Assembly (NCBI GenBank): GCA_944325515.1
Contig: CALVAO010000002.1
Span: forward strand, 85,091-149,090
DNA length: 64,000 nt
Direction: 5' to 3'
Source of the DNA: Candidatus Gastranaerophilales bacterium
GTDB lineage: Bacteria; Cyanobacteriota; Vampirovibrionia; Gastranaerophilales; Gastranaerophilaceae
Shown here: piece after piece, positions 44,389 through 53,067 of the stretch
Numbering within the stretch: position 1 is the first letter of the stretch
How the letters are laid out: each line of letters starts with the position of its first letter
Position numbers and translations under genes: made by a program
The notes under the pieces: model-generated
Seen by the model: only the letters and a program-made list of their open reading frames with translations
Told to the model about the DNA's origin: nothing
Databases searched by the model: none

Positions 44389-44848
44389 TCAGATAATCTG
44401 CAACTGCCTTGGGAACAAAAGGTTTGATATCTCCTTTGTTTATTAAAATTTCTCTTACGCAGGATGATGAAATAAAGTTATATTCCGGTTTTGTGATTAG
44501 AAAAACCGTTTTAATGTTATTGTATAATGCGTGGTTGGTTTGTGAAAGCTGCATTTCATATTCAAAGTCAAAGGATGTTCTCAGCCCTCTCAATAGTACA
44601 GAAGCTCCTCTTTTCTTTGCGTATTCTACAGTCAAACCTTCAAAAGCATCGACTTCTACATTTTTAATATCCACTACAGAGTCTTTAATAAGCTTAACTC
44701 TTGTATCAATCGGCAAAAACCCCTGTTTATTTGCATTATAAGACACAGCAATGATGACTTTCTCAAAGATTTCAGCACCGCTTTTCAATATATCAATATG
44801 TCCGTTTGTAATCGGGTCAAAACTGCCCGGATAGATTGCAATAGTCAT
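44369..44848 (-). CDS. coaD: Phosphopantetheine adenylyltransferase
   Basis: 159 residues. Fourth step of coenzyme A synthesis: transfers AMP from ATP to 4'-phosphopantetheine. IAIYPGSFDPITNGHIDIL (with the HxGH-type NGH) is the family signature, then VSYNANKQG, RGLRTSFDFEYEMQ and FISSSCVREI, the ISSSxVR motif. AAGGTGA lies before the ATG and a TGTTATAAT promoter about 30 bp upstream. The 3' end overlaps cheA by 20 bp on the opposite strand. Confidence 0.97.
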   Translation of the reverse strand: MTIAIYPGSFDPITNGHIDILKSGAEIFEKVIIAVSYNANKQGFLPIDTRVKLIKDSVVDIKNVEVDAFEGLTVEYAKKRGASVLLRGLRTSFDFEYEMQLSQTNHALYNNIKTVFLITKPEYNFISSSCVREILINKGDIKPFVPKAVADYLITAYGI

Positions 44849-44875
44849 AATTCACCTTGTGTTTATAATTATAAC

Positions 44876-44913
44876 ACAAAAAAATATAAAAGGAGCTTTT
44901 GAAAAAAAGCTCC
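44876..44913 (-). terminator. Intrinsic terminator of the grcA-like gene
   Basis: On the minus strand GGAGCTTTT and AAAAGCTCC form a 9-bp stem with a 4-nt loop, followed by TTTTATATTTTTTTG. Confidence 0.85.
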
Positions 44914-44969
44914 AAGGCATTGTGTTATTTGGTCGAAGAGAGATTTTACAGAATCCTCATCAATTCTGT

Positions 44970-45212
44970 CTATCCCGCAAGAGAATTGTGGAATGTTCTT
45001 GATATAACATCATCCTGCTGTTCTTTTGTTAATTTGATAAAGTTAACAGCATAACCGGAAACCCTTACTGTTAATTGAGGATATTTTTCCGGATGTTTCT
45101 GGGCATCTAACAATGTTTCTCTGTTAAATACATTAACATTCAAATGGTGACCGCCCTTTTCTACATATCCATCAAGTAAATTGATTAAATTTTCTTCTTG
45201 TTGAGTTGTCAT
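44970..45212 (-). CDS. Stand-alone glycyl-radical domain protein (GrcA/YfiD-like)
   Basis: 80 residues, equal to the last domain of pyruvate formate-lyase. [18 protein letters not shown] and [19 protein letters not shown] contain the glycyl-radical site G53 in RVSGYAVNF. Autonomous proteins of this type (GrcA/YfiD) replace the damaged C-terminus of oxygen-cleaved pyruvate formate-lyase. No pfl gene is nearby, so it may serve a lyase elsewhere. The divergent Crp/Fnr gene and the GTTGT/ACAAC repeats between them suggest regulation by that factor. Confidence 0.9.
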   Translation of the reverse strand: MTTQQEENLINLLDGYVEKGGHHLNVNVFNRETLLDAQKHPEKYPQLTVRVSGYAVNFIKLTKEQQDDVISRTFHNSLAG

Positions 45213-45265
45213 TTTTTATCTCCTTATGCTTTTTAACTTTTTACATTCTTATTATAAACTATGAT

Positions 45266-45295
45266 TTACAACATTTCTGTTGTTTTTACAACAAA
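45266..45295. promoter_or_regulatory. Candidate Crp/Fnr operator between grcA-like and crp-like genes
   Basis: Three half-sites, ACAAC (45268-45272), GTTGT (45279-45283) and ACAAC (45288-45292), form overlapping inverted repeats in the 149-bp divergent intergenic region. They could bind the adjacent Crp/Fnr protein. Confidence 0.5.
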
Positions 45296-45325
45296 AATAT
45301 CTTCCTAACATAATTTTTTTTTAAA

Positions 45326-45354
45326 TTGTAATTAAAATAATACTATCCTATAAT
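45326..45354 (+). promoter_or_regulatory. Promoter of the Crp/Fnr gene, predicted leaderless
   Basis: TTGTAA, 17-bp spacer, TATAAT (45349-45354). Transcription would begin at about 45361, directly before the ATG at 45362. No Shine-Dalgarno is seen. Confidence 0.65.
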
Positions 45355-45361
45355 AAGATAT

Positions 45362-46033
45362 ATGGAAAAGTTAGAAAATTATTATAATCAGATAAAAAAT
45401 TCTCCTGTATTTTTTGGCATGAGCGATGATGAGCTTAAAGGTCTTTTAGAATGTTTCAATGCAAGAATTCGTAAGTATGAAAAAGACGAAATGATAATAA
45501 GACAGGGTGATATGATATCAAATATCTATTTGATACTTGACGGTGGAGTAAATATCGAAAAAGACTCATACTGGGGCAGAAGAATTATTATTTCGCGTCT
45601 CGGCAAAAATGATAACCTTGCTCTTTCATTTGTAGGTTCAAAAGATGTGGAATCCAGCGTTGATGCTATTACTGTAGAAGACACACTGGTTCTTGTTTTA
45701 AGATATGAAAAATGTACGTCAATGTGTCAGAATGCCTGCACAAGGCATAAAGTCTTGATTAATAATTTATTCCAAATATTGTCCAAAGAAAACATTGAAC
45801 TGATTCAAAAAATAGAAAATGTTTCTCAAAAAACCATACGTGATAAACTGATGACCTATCTTTCAAATGAAGCAATGAAAAATCATTCCAACAGTTTTGA
45901 CATTCAATTTAACCGGCAGGATCTTGCGGATTACTTGAATGTTGACAGGAGTGCAATGAGTTTTGAGCTTTCAAAACTCCAGAAGGAAGGTCTAATCACT
46001 TACAGCAAAAACCATTTTGAATTATTGTCTTAA
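45362..46033 (+). CDS. Crp/Fnr family transcription regulator
   Basis: 223 residues. The cyclic-nucleotide-binding fold starts with NSPVFFGMSDDELKGLLECF, with IIRQGDMISNIYLILDGGVN as the beta-roll. A three-Cys segment KCTSMCQNACTRH (CxxxCxxxC) lies just before the long dimer helix, as in a common Crp subfamily; with C33 it could hold an Fe-S cluster or be redox active. The HTH is FNRQDLADYLNVDRSAMSFE. The divergent neighbour is the oxygen-related grcA-like gene, so an anaerobic regulator is likely. It overlaps typA by 4 bp (convergent). Confidence 0.92.
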   Translation: MEKLENYYNQIKNSPVFFGMSDDELKGLLECFNARIRKYEKDEMIIRQGDMISNIYLILDGGVNIEKDSYWGRRIIISRLGKNDNLALSFVGSKDVESSVDAITVEDTLVLVLRYEKCTSMCQNACTRHKVLINNLFQILSKENIELIQKIENVSQKTIRDKLMTYLSNEAMKNHSNSFDIQFNRQDLADYLNVDRSAMSFELSKLQKEGLITYSKNHFELLS

Positions 46034-47823
46034 ATACTCTTAAATTTTACCAGATCCTGCTTTCTCATACGGATGTTTTCCGGTGTTATTTCAACCAGCT
46101 CATCATCTCCTATGTATTCAAGACAATCCTCAAGCGAGAGTTCTTTGTGCGCCTGCAGTGTTACCATAACATCAGCGGTTGCGCTTCTCATATTGGTTAA
46201 TTTTTTGGTCTTGCAGATGTTTACGACAATATCCTGCGGTCTGTTGCCTTCGCCTATAATCATTCCTCTGTAGACTTTTGTTTTCGGCGTAATAAAGAAC
46301 ACGCCCCTGTCTTCAAACTGCGCAAGAGCATATGGTATTGCTTCGCCCTGTTCGTGAGCAAGGATAGAACCGCTTCTTTGTTTCGGGATATCGCCCGCAT
46401 AAGGTTTATACTCGTCAAAAGTATGATACATAATTCCTTCACCGCGTGTCATACGGATAAATTCTGTTCTGAAGCCGATTAAACCGCGCGCCGGAATTGA
46501 AAATTTCATATTAGTTCTTCCGTTTGCACTCTGCATCTCAAGCATAGTTGCTTTTCTTCCGGAAAGTCTATCGATACAGGAGCCTGCGTATTCTTCCGGA
46601 ACATCTACAAGCAAATCTTCAAAAGGCTCATATTGTTCGCCGTTAACCTCTTTATAAATAACTTCCGGCTTAGATACCTGGAATTCGTAACCTTCCCTTC
46701 TCATTGTTTCAATAAGAATACCGAGGTGAAGTTCGCCTCTTCCGCTGACTTTAAAACAGTCTGTTGAGTCAGTATCTTCGACCCTTAAACTTACGTTCTT
46801 TTCCAATTCGTCATATAATCTTTTTCTCAGCTGTCTGGAAGTAACAAATTTTCCTTCCTGTCCTGCAAACGGGCTGTCATTTACTGAAAAGTTCATCTGC
46901 AGTGTAGGTTCGTCAACTTTTATTAATGGCAGTGCTTCAATGTGATTGGGATCACAGAGAGTTTCACCGATATGTATATCAGAAAAACCTGCAATACCTA
47001 CAATATCTCCTGCCTCAGCAGACTCAATTTCTACACGTCCGAGGTCTTTAAAACCAAATAATTTGGTTATTTTCCCGCGGATAATTTCTCCTGCCGCATT
47101 AATCCAGACAACCTGTTCGCCCGCACTGACTTTTCCGTTTGCAATACGTCCGATTACAATTCTTCCTACATACTCATTGTAATCCAGAGTTGTTGCTCTA
47201 AACTGGAAAGGTTTATTAGCATCGCCTTCCGGTTCTTGTACGTTTTCCAAAATACAGTCAAGAAGGGGAGTAACATCTTTTCTTTCATCATCAAGATGCT
47301 TGATTGCAAATCCATTTAAACTGCTTGCATATATATAAGGAAAATCAATCAAATCTTCTCTGTCAGTCAATTCCGTAAACAAATCAAAGACTTTATCCAG
47401 AGTTCCGTCCGGATCAGCAGCCGGTTTATCAATCTTATTAATAACAACGATAATTTTAATACCAAGCTCTAATGCTTTTGAAAGTACAAATCTCGTCTGA
47501 GGCATAGGACCTTCTGCAGCGTCAACTATCAGCAAAGCCCCGTCTACCATACCGAGAACACGTTCAACTTCCCCTCCGAAATCCGCGTGTCCCGGAGTGT
47601 CAACAACATTAATTTTTACGCCTTTATACGTAATTGAAATATTTTTGGAAAGAATTGTAATACCTCTTTCCCTTTCCAAATCATTACTGTCAAGTACTCT
47701 TTCCTGCACCTGTTGATTATCGCGGAAAACACCGCTCTGTTTGAGCATACAATCTACAAGTGTAGTTTTTCCATGGTCAACGTGTGCTATTATTGCTATA
47801 TTTCTTATATTTTTATGAGCCAT
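46030..47823 (-). CDS. typA: Translational GTPase TypA/BipA
   Basis: 597 residues, the usual length. Ribosome-associated GTPase needed for stress and low-temperature ribosome assembly. [20 protein letters not shown] is the P-loop, [13 protein letters not shown] is switch [16 protein letters not shown] is switch II, and [13 protein letters not shown] is the NKxD region. The C-terminal half has the BipA-specific [11 protein letters not shown] and [10 protein letters not shown] segments. The convergent overlap with the Crp/Fnr gene is 4 bp. Confidence 0.97.
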   Translation of the reverse strand: MAHKNIRNIAIIAHVDHGKTTLVDCMLKQSGVFRDNQQVQERVLDSNDLERERGITILSKNISITYKGVKINVVDTPGHADFGGEVERVLGMVDGALLIVDAAEGPMPQTRFVLSKALELGIKIIVVINKIDKPAADPDGTLDKVFDLFTELTDREDLIDFPYIYASSLNGFAIKHLDDERKDVTPLLDCILENVQEPEGDANKPFQFRATTLDYNEYVGRIVIGRIANGKVSAGEQVVWINAAGEIIRGKITKLFGFKDLGRVEIESAEAGDIVGIAGFSDIHIGETLCDPNHIEALPLIKVDEPTLQMNFSVNDSPFAGQEGKFVTSRQLRKRLYDELEKNVSLRVEDTDSTDCFKVSGRGELHLGILIETMRREGYEFQVSKPEVIYKEVNGEQYEPFEDLLVDVPEEYAGSCIDRLSGRKATMLEMQSANGRTNMKFSIPARGLIGFRTEFIRMTRGEGIMYHTFDEYKPYAGDIPKQRSGSILAHEQGEAIPYALAQFEDRGVFFITPKTKVYRGMIIGEGNRPQDIVVNICKTKKLTNMRSATADVMVTLQAHKELSLEDCLEYIGDDELVEITPENIRMRKQDLVKFKSI

Positions 47824-47956
47824 TGTCCTAATCCCTATACATTTTCGTCTAGTGTTATTTGTACACTTATATTGTAAAATATAAAAAGTAAAATTACAAC
47901 AGAAACGCCAAACAGCTTTTTAAATTAAAGAATTCTTCTTTACACTTATTAATAAT

Positions 47957-47985
47957 TTGAAAAGATTTTTTGCTTAGGTTATTAT
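47957..47985 (+). promoter_or_regulatory. Promoter of the fliF operon
   Basis: TTGAAA, 17-bp spacer, TATTAT (47980-47985): a good sigma-70 type promoter 30 bp before the fliF start, rather than a sigma-28 or sigma-54 one. Confidence 0.6.
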
Positions 47986-48014
47986 TATATTGAATAATTG
48001 TGCGCGGGGAGTAC

Positions 48015-49559
48015 ATGGAAAATAACTATTTTTCTCTACTTGCTAATGATGTAAAAAAACTATGGAACGGGCTTGACGGGAATCAAAAGCTCGGTATGCT
48101 GGCTTTGATTGTAGTAACAATTGTTGCTGCAACATTTTTCCTGTCCAAAGCAATGGAGCCAGATTGGGTAGTTTTATATTCGGATCTGAACGAAGTAAAT
48201 GCAATAAGCATAGTAGAAGGTATGAAGAAAAACGGATACCGCTATAAGGTATCGGAAGATCATAAAACAATTCTTGTTCCATCTAACGTTCGGGATGAAA
48301 TGAGAGTTTTTGTGGCAGAAAATGATTTAATTAAGAACGGTGACAGCGGCTTTGAGCTTTTGGATGAAATGCAGCTCGGTTCTACTGATTTTAAAAATAA
48401 GCTGACAAGACAGAGAATCTTCCAGGGTGAATTAACCCGTTCTATTGAAAAAATTGACGGTGTAAAATATGCCCGTGTTCAGCTTGCAGAGCCGGAACGT
48501 TCAATATTTGAGGATAATGACGAAAAACCGACAGCATCTGTAGTTCTGGTGCTTGAACCGGGATATAAAATTAAAAGTTCTCAAGTTAAAGCTATTAAAA
48601 ATCTGGTTGCTTATTCAGTTCCGCGAATGACACCGGAGCAGGTTTTTATCACTGACCAGAACGGAAACAGTCTGTCTGACGAAACTTCTAAAAATTCTAC
48701 AGACATGGAAAGCTTTAAGACAAATCTTGAAAAAGATACTGCAAAAAAAGTTTCTGACGTTCTGGAAAAAATTGTAGGAAAAGGTAATGTGTCAGTACAG
48801 GTTAATGCAGATATTGACTTTAATTCTGCAAAATCTACTATTGAAAGTTACATTCCGATTAATGACAAGGGAGAAGGTGTTGTTACAAGCTCTCAAACAG
48901 AAGTCGAAACATATGAAAACCCGAATAATGTGCCGAATCCTAACAACGTTAACCAGAGAAATTTAAACTATTCAAAACAGAAAACAGCCATAAATTACAG
49001 TGTATCAAAAGAAGTTAAACAAGTAGTTTATGCCCCGGGTACCGTAAAAAGATTATCGATAGCTGTTGCTGTAAATAAAATATTAACCGACTCAGAAAAA
49101 GAAGAGGTCAAAAGTCTTGTACAATCAGCATCAGGTGCTGACTATTCACGCGGTGATGTAATATCAGTATCCGGTCTTCAATTTGAGGGCGCAACTATTG
49201 ACAAGAAAGCACAGGATGAATTTGCTGAACAATACCAGAAAGAGCAAATGTTCTACTTTATTACTTCTTCTGTAATTCCTCTTGTTATAGTATTAATATT
49301 AGGATGCTTTGCATTGTATATTCTGAAAAACTTTGTATCCAAAATGCCGTCTGCAAGAAGACAGGAACAGAGAATAATACAGGAAGATAACTCCGAACAG
49401 ATTGAAGAAACAGAACCGGAAGAAGATCTTCCCAAAATAGAATTCAACAAAAAAGAGATTAAATCTCAAAAAGAGCAGAATATAAATGAACTAAATGAGG
49501 CTGTAATGGCATCTCCGGAAGATGCTGCAAAGTTATTAACATCGTTTATCAGAAATTAA
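48015..49559 (+). CDS. fliF: Flagellar MS-ring protein FliF
   Basis: 514 residues. It forms the inner-membrane MS ring on which the flagellum assembles. First membrane helix MLALIVVTIVAATFFLSKAM, then the ring-building YVVLYSDL-type motif (WVVLYSDLNEVNAISIVEGM), TRQRIFQGELTRSIEKIDGV and PTASVVLVLEPGY, and a second membrane helix (FITSSVIPLVIVLILGCFAL) before the FliG-binding tail. An in-frame GTG at 48000 has no ribosome site, but GGGGAG precedes the ATG at 48015, so I chose it. fliG follows after 95 bp. Confidence 0.96.
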   Translation: MENNYFSLLANDVKKLWNGLDGNQKLGMLALIVVTIVAATFFLSKAMEPDWVVLYSDLNEVNAISIVEGMKKNGYRYKVSEDHKTILVPSNVRDEMRVFVAENDLIKNGDSGFELLDEMQLGSTDFKNKLTRQRIFQGELTRSIEKIDGVKYARVQLAEPERSIFEDNDEKPTASVVLVLEPGYKIKSSQVKAIKNLVAYSVPRMTPEQVFITDQNGNSLSDETSKNSTDMESFKTNLEKDTAKKVSDVLEKIVGKGNVSVQVNADIDFNSAKSTIESYIPINDKGEGVVTSSQTEVETYENPNNVPNPNNVNQRNLNYSKQKTAINYSVSKEVKQVVYAPGTVKRLSIAVAVNKILTDSEKEEVKSLVQSASGADYSRGDVISVSGLQFEGATIDKKAQDEFAEQYQKEQMFYFITSSVIPLVIVLILGCFALYILKNFVSKMPSARRQEQRIIQEDNSEQIEETEPEEDLPKIEFNKKEIKSQKEQNINELNEAVMASPEDAAKLLTSFIRN

Positions 49560-49654
49560 AGGAGGTTGAAGGAAGTATAGAGGTTTAGAATAAATTTTAT
49601 GAGCAAAAACGAATATAAATTCTTATAAACCCCTAAACTTATAAACTAACTACT

Positions 49655-50704
49655 ATGGGCATAGAAGAGATAAAAAAAGCAAAGGAAGAAGCTAAAAAGA
49701 CAATAACACGTCCGAGTCAGAAGGTCGCGGCGCTTCTTATTGCGCTCGGTCCGACAACAGCTTCTGAGATTCTAAAAAATATTAAAGATGAAGACTTGCT
49801 GGAACAAATTACTCTTGATATTGCTAATTTAGGTAAAATTTCCGATGAAGATTTGAACGATGTATTAATAGAATTTAAGACCGTATTCCAGGCAAAAAAC
49901 TATGTTGCACAGGGTGGTGTTGGATATGCTAAACAACTGCTTTCACAAACATATGGAGAACAGGAAGCAGCAAAATTATTAGAAAAAGTTAACTCGATGG
50001 TTAACACAAACCCGTTTTATTTCTTGAATGAGGCAGACCCTTCACAGCTTGCAAACACATTTGCCTCAGAAAATCCTCAGCTTCTGGCACTTATCCTTGC
50101 CTATTTAAGACCGGAGCTTTCAGCACAGGTATTGGCATTTCTGCCGCCTGATGTGCAAGCAGTTGTATCAATGCGTATTGCAGATATGACCCCTACCAAT
50201 CCGGAAATCTTATCTACAATAGAAGATATAGTTGAACGCAAATTCTCCGCACTCCTTGTACAAGATTTCTCTAACGCGGGCGGTGTTGAGTCTTTAGCTA
50301 ACATTTTGAACTGCTGCGACAGAGGCACTGAAAAGAATATCATGGAATGGCTTGATATTGAAAATCAAAAGATGGCGCAGGAAGTTCGCGATTTGATGTT
50401 TGTATTTGAAGATATTATTATTCTTGACGACAGAGCTATTCAAAGACTTCTTAGAGAAATCGATACCAAACAGCTTGCTCTTGCTCTTAAGGGTACAAAA
50501 GATGAAATTAAAGAAAAAATCTTTAAAAATATGTCAGAGCGTGCAAGACAAATGCTTACCGATGATATGGAATACCTTGGACCTGTTCGTGCAAAAGAAG
50601 TTCAAGAGGCACAGACCGGAATTGTTAATGCTATTAGAAATCTTGAAGCAACCGGTGAAATTACTATTACACGTGCAAGCGTTGAGGATGAGTTAATTGA
50701 GTAG
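49655..50704 (+). CDS. fliG: Flagellar motor switch protein FliG
   Basis: 349 residues. The rotor protein that meets the stator and transmits torque. KVAALLIALGPTTASEILK, LARPELSAQVLAFLP-like segment LRPELSAQVLAFLPPDVQA and the C-terminal VFEDIIILDDRAIQRLLREI with its charged torque helix (DTKQLALALKGTKDEIKEKI) are conserved. The upstream 95 bp contain short repeats (AGAGGTTTAG/CCCCTAAAC) but no strong ribosome site. Its stop overlaps the fliH start. Confidence 0.96.
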   Translation: MGIEEIKKAKEEAKKTITRPSQKVAALLIALGPTTASEILKNIKDEDLLEQITLDIANLGKISDEDLNDVLIEFKTVFQAKNYVAQGGVGYAKQLLSQTYGEQEAAKLLEKVNSMVNTNPFYFLNEADPSQLANTFASENPQLLALILAYLRPELSAQVLAFLPPDVQAVVSMRIADMTPTNPEILSTIEDIVERKFSALLVQDFSNAGGVESLANILNCCDRGTEKNIMEWLDIENQKMAQEVRDLMFVFEDIIILDDRAIQRLLREIDTKQLALALKGTKDEIKEKIFKNMSERARQMLTDDMEYLGPVRAKEVQEAQTGIVNAIRNLEATGEITITRASVEDELIE

Positions 50705-51455
50705 TAACAGAATAAAAGGTCAAGAAATTCAAATGGGCGACAGTTTTGTACTGCCGATAGAACAAACACGCGTTACAAAACAGCAGGCAAAAGTTCAGCA
50801 AATTATAGAAGAAACTGATGCAAAAGCCCAGCAGATTTTGTCTAATGCAGAAAATAAATCTCAAGTAATCGTTCAAACTGCCAGTAACGAAGCCGAAAGG
50901 ATTATTGATGAAGCAAGAAAAAAAGCACAAAAGGAGTACGATGCAATAAAGAACGAAGCGTATCAAGAAGGATTCAAAAAAGGAGAACAGGACGGATTAT
51001 ATAAATTCCAGAACGATGCGGTCGAAGGTTTGAAATCTTTAGAAACTCTAGCGAGCAGCTCATATGAGATGAAAAAAAATATAATTGATTCGGCAGCCCG
51101 TGATATTGTTGAATTAGTCACTGCAATTGCAGATAAAGTGTGTCATCAAAAATTTAGTAATCAAGTTTTGTACAAAATTACGTTAGATGCCATAAAACAA
51201 CTTAATGACAAAGAAACTATTACGATTATTGTTAATCCTAAACTTGTAGAAAATATAAATAAATTAGCGGCTAATTTCAAAAGTGAGATTCCAAAACTTC
51301 AAACTTTGAAAATACTTGAAGACAGTTCTCTTTCTGCAGATGGAGTAATCGTAGAAACTCCGACAACACGGCTTGATTCCAGAATTTCTGCACAAATAGC
51401 AGAAATTGCAGCTAAAATGCTAACAGGTACTGAAAATGAGCTGGGACAAAAATAA
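50697..51455 (+). CDS. fliH: FliH-like flagellar export ATPase regulator
   Basis: 252 residues. Long N-terminal coiled coil with Ala/Gln/Lys repeats (AKAQQILSNAENKSQVIVQT) and a GxxxG-like region, then the V-ATPase E-type C-domain (SAARDIVELVTAIADKVC). FliH holds the FliI ATPase inactive until it docks at the export gate. The start is a TTG at 50697 overlapping the fliG stop by 8 bp, 8 nt after GAGGA; an ATG at 50733 with a weaker site is the alternative. It overlaps fliI by 20 bp. Confidence 0.88.
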   Translation: MSSNRIKGQEIQMGDSFVLPIEQTRVTKQQAKVQQIIEETDAKAQQILSNAENKSQVIVQTASNEAERIIDEARKKAQKEYDAIKNEAYQEGFKKGEQDGLYKFQNDAVEGLKSLETLASSSYEMKKNIIDSAARDIVELVTAIADKVCHQKFSNQVLYKITLDAIKQLNDKETITIIVNPKLVENINKLAANFKSEIPKLQTLKILEDSSLSADGVIVETPTTRLDSRISAQIAEIAAKMLTGTENELGQK

Positions 51456-52773
51456 ATATCTGGATATAATTAAAAATACTCAAACGATAAAAGAGATAGG
51501 AAAAATTACTGAAATCATAGGTTTAACCATAGAATCCGACGGTCCTAAATCTTCCATCGGAGATTTGTGTTATATATATAATAATTACAATGATGTTCCT
51601 ACTATGGCGGAAGTGGTTGGCTTTAAGCGCGACAAAATTCTCTTGATGCCTCTAGCTAATCCGGACGGAATACAGCCGGGAGCTCTTGTTGTAAATAGCG
51701 GCGGAGCTATGAAAATTGGTGTTGGAACCCAGCTTATCGGACGTGTACTAGATGGTCTGGGTAATCCTATTGACACATTGGGAGATATAAGGTTTTCGGA
51801 ATACCGTTCAACACATGCAGAAGCAATTAATCCCCTTAAACGCAAAAGAATTTCAGAACCTCTGGCTTTAGGTATAAAATCAGTAGACGGCTTTATTACT
51901 ATAGGAAAAGGACAGAGAATGGGTATTTTTGCGGGTTCCGGCGTCGGCAAAAGTACTACAATAGGCATGATGGCTAAAAATACATCTGCAGATTTAAATG
52001 TTATAGCTCTTATTGGAGAACGCGGACGCGAGGTTAAAGAATTTATTGAAGAAATCTTAGGTCCGGAAGGTATGAAACGCTCTATTGTTATTGCCGCGAC
52101 ATCAGAGCAGCCTTCTTTAGTAAAAATAAAAGCAGCTTTTGTTGCCACATCAATTGCTGAATATTTCCGTGATAAGGGTTTAGACGTCCTATTTATGCTG
52201 GATAGTATCACCCGTATTGCAATGGCACAGAGAGAAGTCGGGCTTGCAATCGGAGAGCCGCCAGCAACACGAGGCTATACGCCTTCAGTATTCGCTCTGA
52301 TGCCAAAACTTATGGAAAGAGCCGGTACTAATGAATTTGGTACTATAACCGGACTTTATACTGTCCTTGTAGAAGGTGACGATTTTAACGAGCCTATTTC
52401 AGACACTGCAAGAAGTATTCTTGACGGTCACATTGTTTTGTCACGTGATCTGGCACACAAAAACCACTATCCTGCAGTAGATGTCCTTCAATCTCTCAGC
52501 CGTGTAATGGGCGATGTTACGACAAAAGAACACCGCGAAGCTGCCGGTAATATCCGAAATCTTCTTGCCGTACACAGAAAAAACGAAGACTTAATTAATA
52601 TCGGCGCATATGTTAAAGGCTCCGACCCTGTATGCGATAAAGCAATTGCTCTTATGGGAAATATTGATGAGTTTTTACTCCAGACAACAGATGAAAAAGT
52701 CGAATATGAAGATACGGTAAATAAACTTCTTGAACTTAACAGACTTGCCGGCGGGGGCACAACTATCCAGTAA
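51436..52773 (+). CDS. fliI: Flagellar export ATPase FliI
   Basis: 445 residues, the F1-beta-like ATPase of the flagellar type III system. Walker A is GIFAGSGVGKST (K172), Walker B is DVLFMLDSITR, and EPPATRGYTPSVFALMPKLM is a FliI/SctN signature. HGSITAIYTVLVEGDD-type segment reads TGLYTVLVEGDDFNEPISD. Its start overlaps fliH by 20 bp. It ends the fliF-G-H-I operon; downstream lies a 282-bp gap with repeats. Confidence 0.97.
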   Translation: MSWDKNKYLDIIKNTQTIKEIGKITEIIGLTIESDGPKSSIGDLCYIYNNYNDVPTMAEVVGFKRDKILLMPLANPDGIQPGALVVNSGGAMKIGVGTQLIGRVLDGLGNPIDTLGDIRFSEYRSTHAEAINPLKRKRISEPLALGIKSVDGFITIGKGQRMGIFAGSGVGKSTTIGMMAKNTSADLNVIALIGERGREVKEFIEEILGPEGMKRSIVIAATSEQPSLVKIKAAFVATSIAEYFRDKGLDVLFMLDSITRIAMAQREVGLAIGEPPATRGYTPSVFALMPKLMERAGTNEFGTITGLYTVLVEGDDFNEPISDTARSILDGHIVLSRDLAHKNHYPAVDVLQSLSRVMGDVTTKEHREAAGNIRNLLAVHRKNEDLINIGAYVKGSDPVCDKAIALMGNIDEFLLQTTDEKVEYEDTVNKLLELNRLAGGGTTIQ

Positions 52774-52788
52774 AAGCCCTGTTAGCTT

Positions 52789-52860
52789 GCCCCCTTAGTA
52801 AGAATTTCTAATATTCAACTTACGTTGCTTATTGAAATTCTATCCTCTTCCGTAAGGGGC
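52789..52860. repeat. Imperfect hairpin after fliI
   Basis: GCCCCCTTAGTAAGAATTTC pairs imperfectly with a GAAATTCTATCC...TAAGGGGC arm 25 nt on. It abuts the dispersed repeat starting at 52860. Confidence 0.45.
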
Positions 52861-53067
52861 ACTGCTGTCCGGTAAAAAAAAGAGCATAAAAAATCAAGAC
52901 GTAGCAAATAAAATCTATTCACCGTGTAATACAGTTGACCGGACAATAAAATGAGATGTCATCTTGAAAGCGTAGAAAATCGGGGGTAAATGAGGAGTAA
53001 ATGAATGAGATGAGGAAGTAATATTTTACCCCTTTACCCCCGATTTTCAAGCTGTTCAAGAGCTTAC
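52860..53067. repeat. Dispersed intergenic repeat, copy A
   Basis: A left unit of about 103 bp begins CACTGCTGTCCGGT and contains ACCGGACA near its end; a hairpin follows with 28-bp imperfect arms (52963-52990 and 53033-53060) around a 42-bp loop. Copy B at 59401-59619 matches the left unit with about six differences and both arms exactly, but its loop is inverted. The last bases supply the final codons and stop of the histidine kinase gene. Confidence 0.85.

Noticed and set aside
52774..53055. IS element or transposase remnant at the repeat after fliI
   Set aside because: No ORF or transposase fragment is visible in any frame; the content is repeat and hairpin sequence only.
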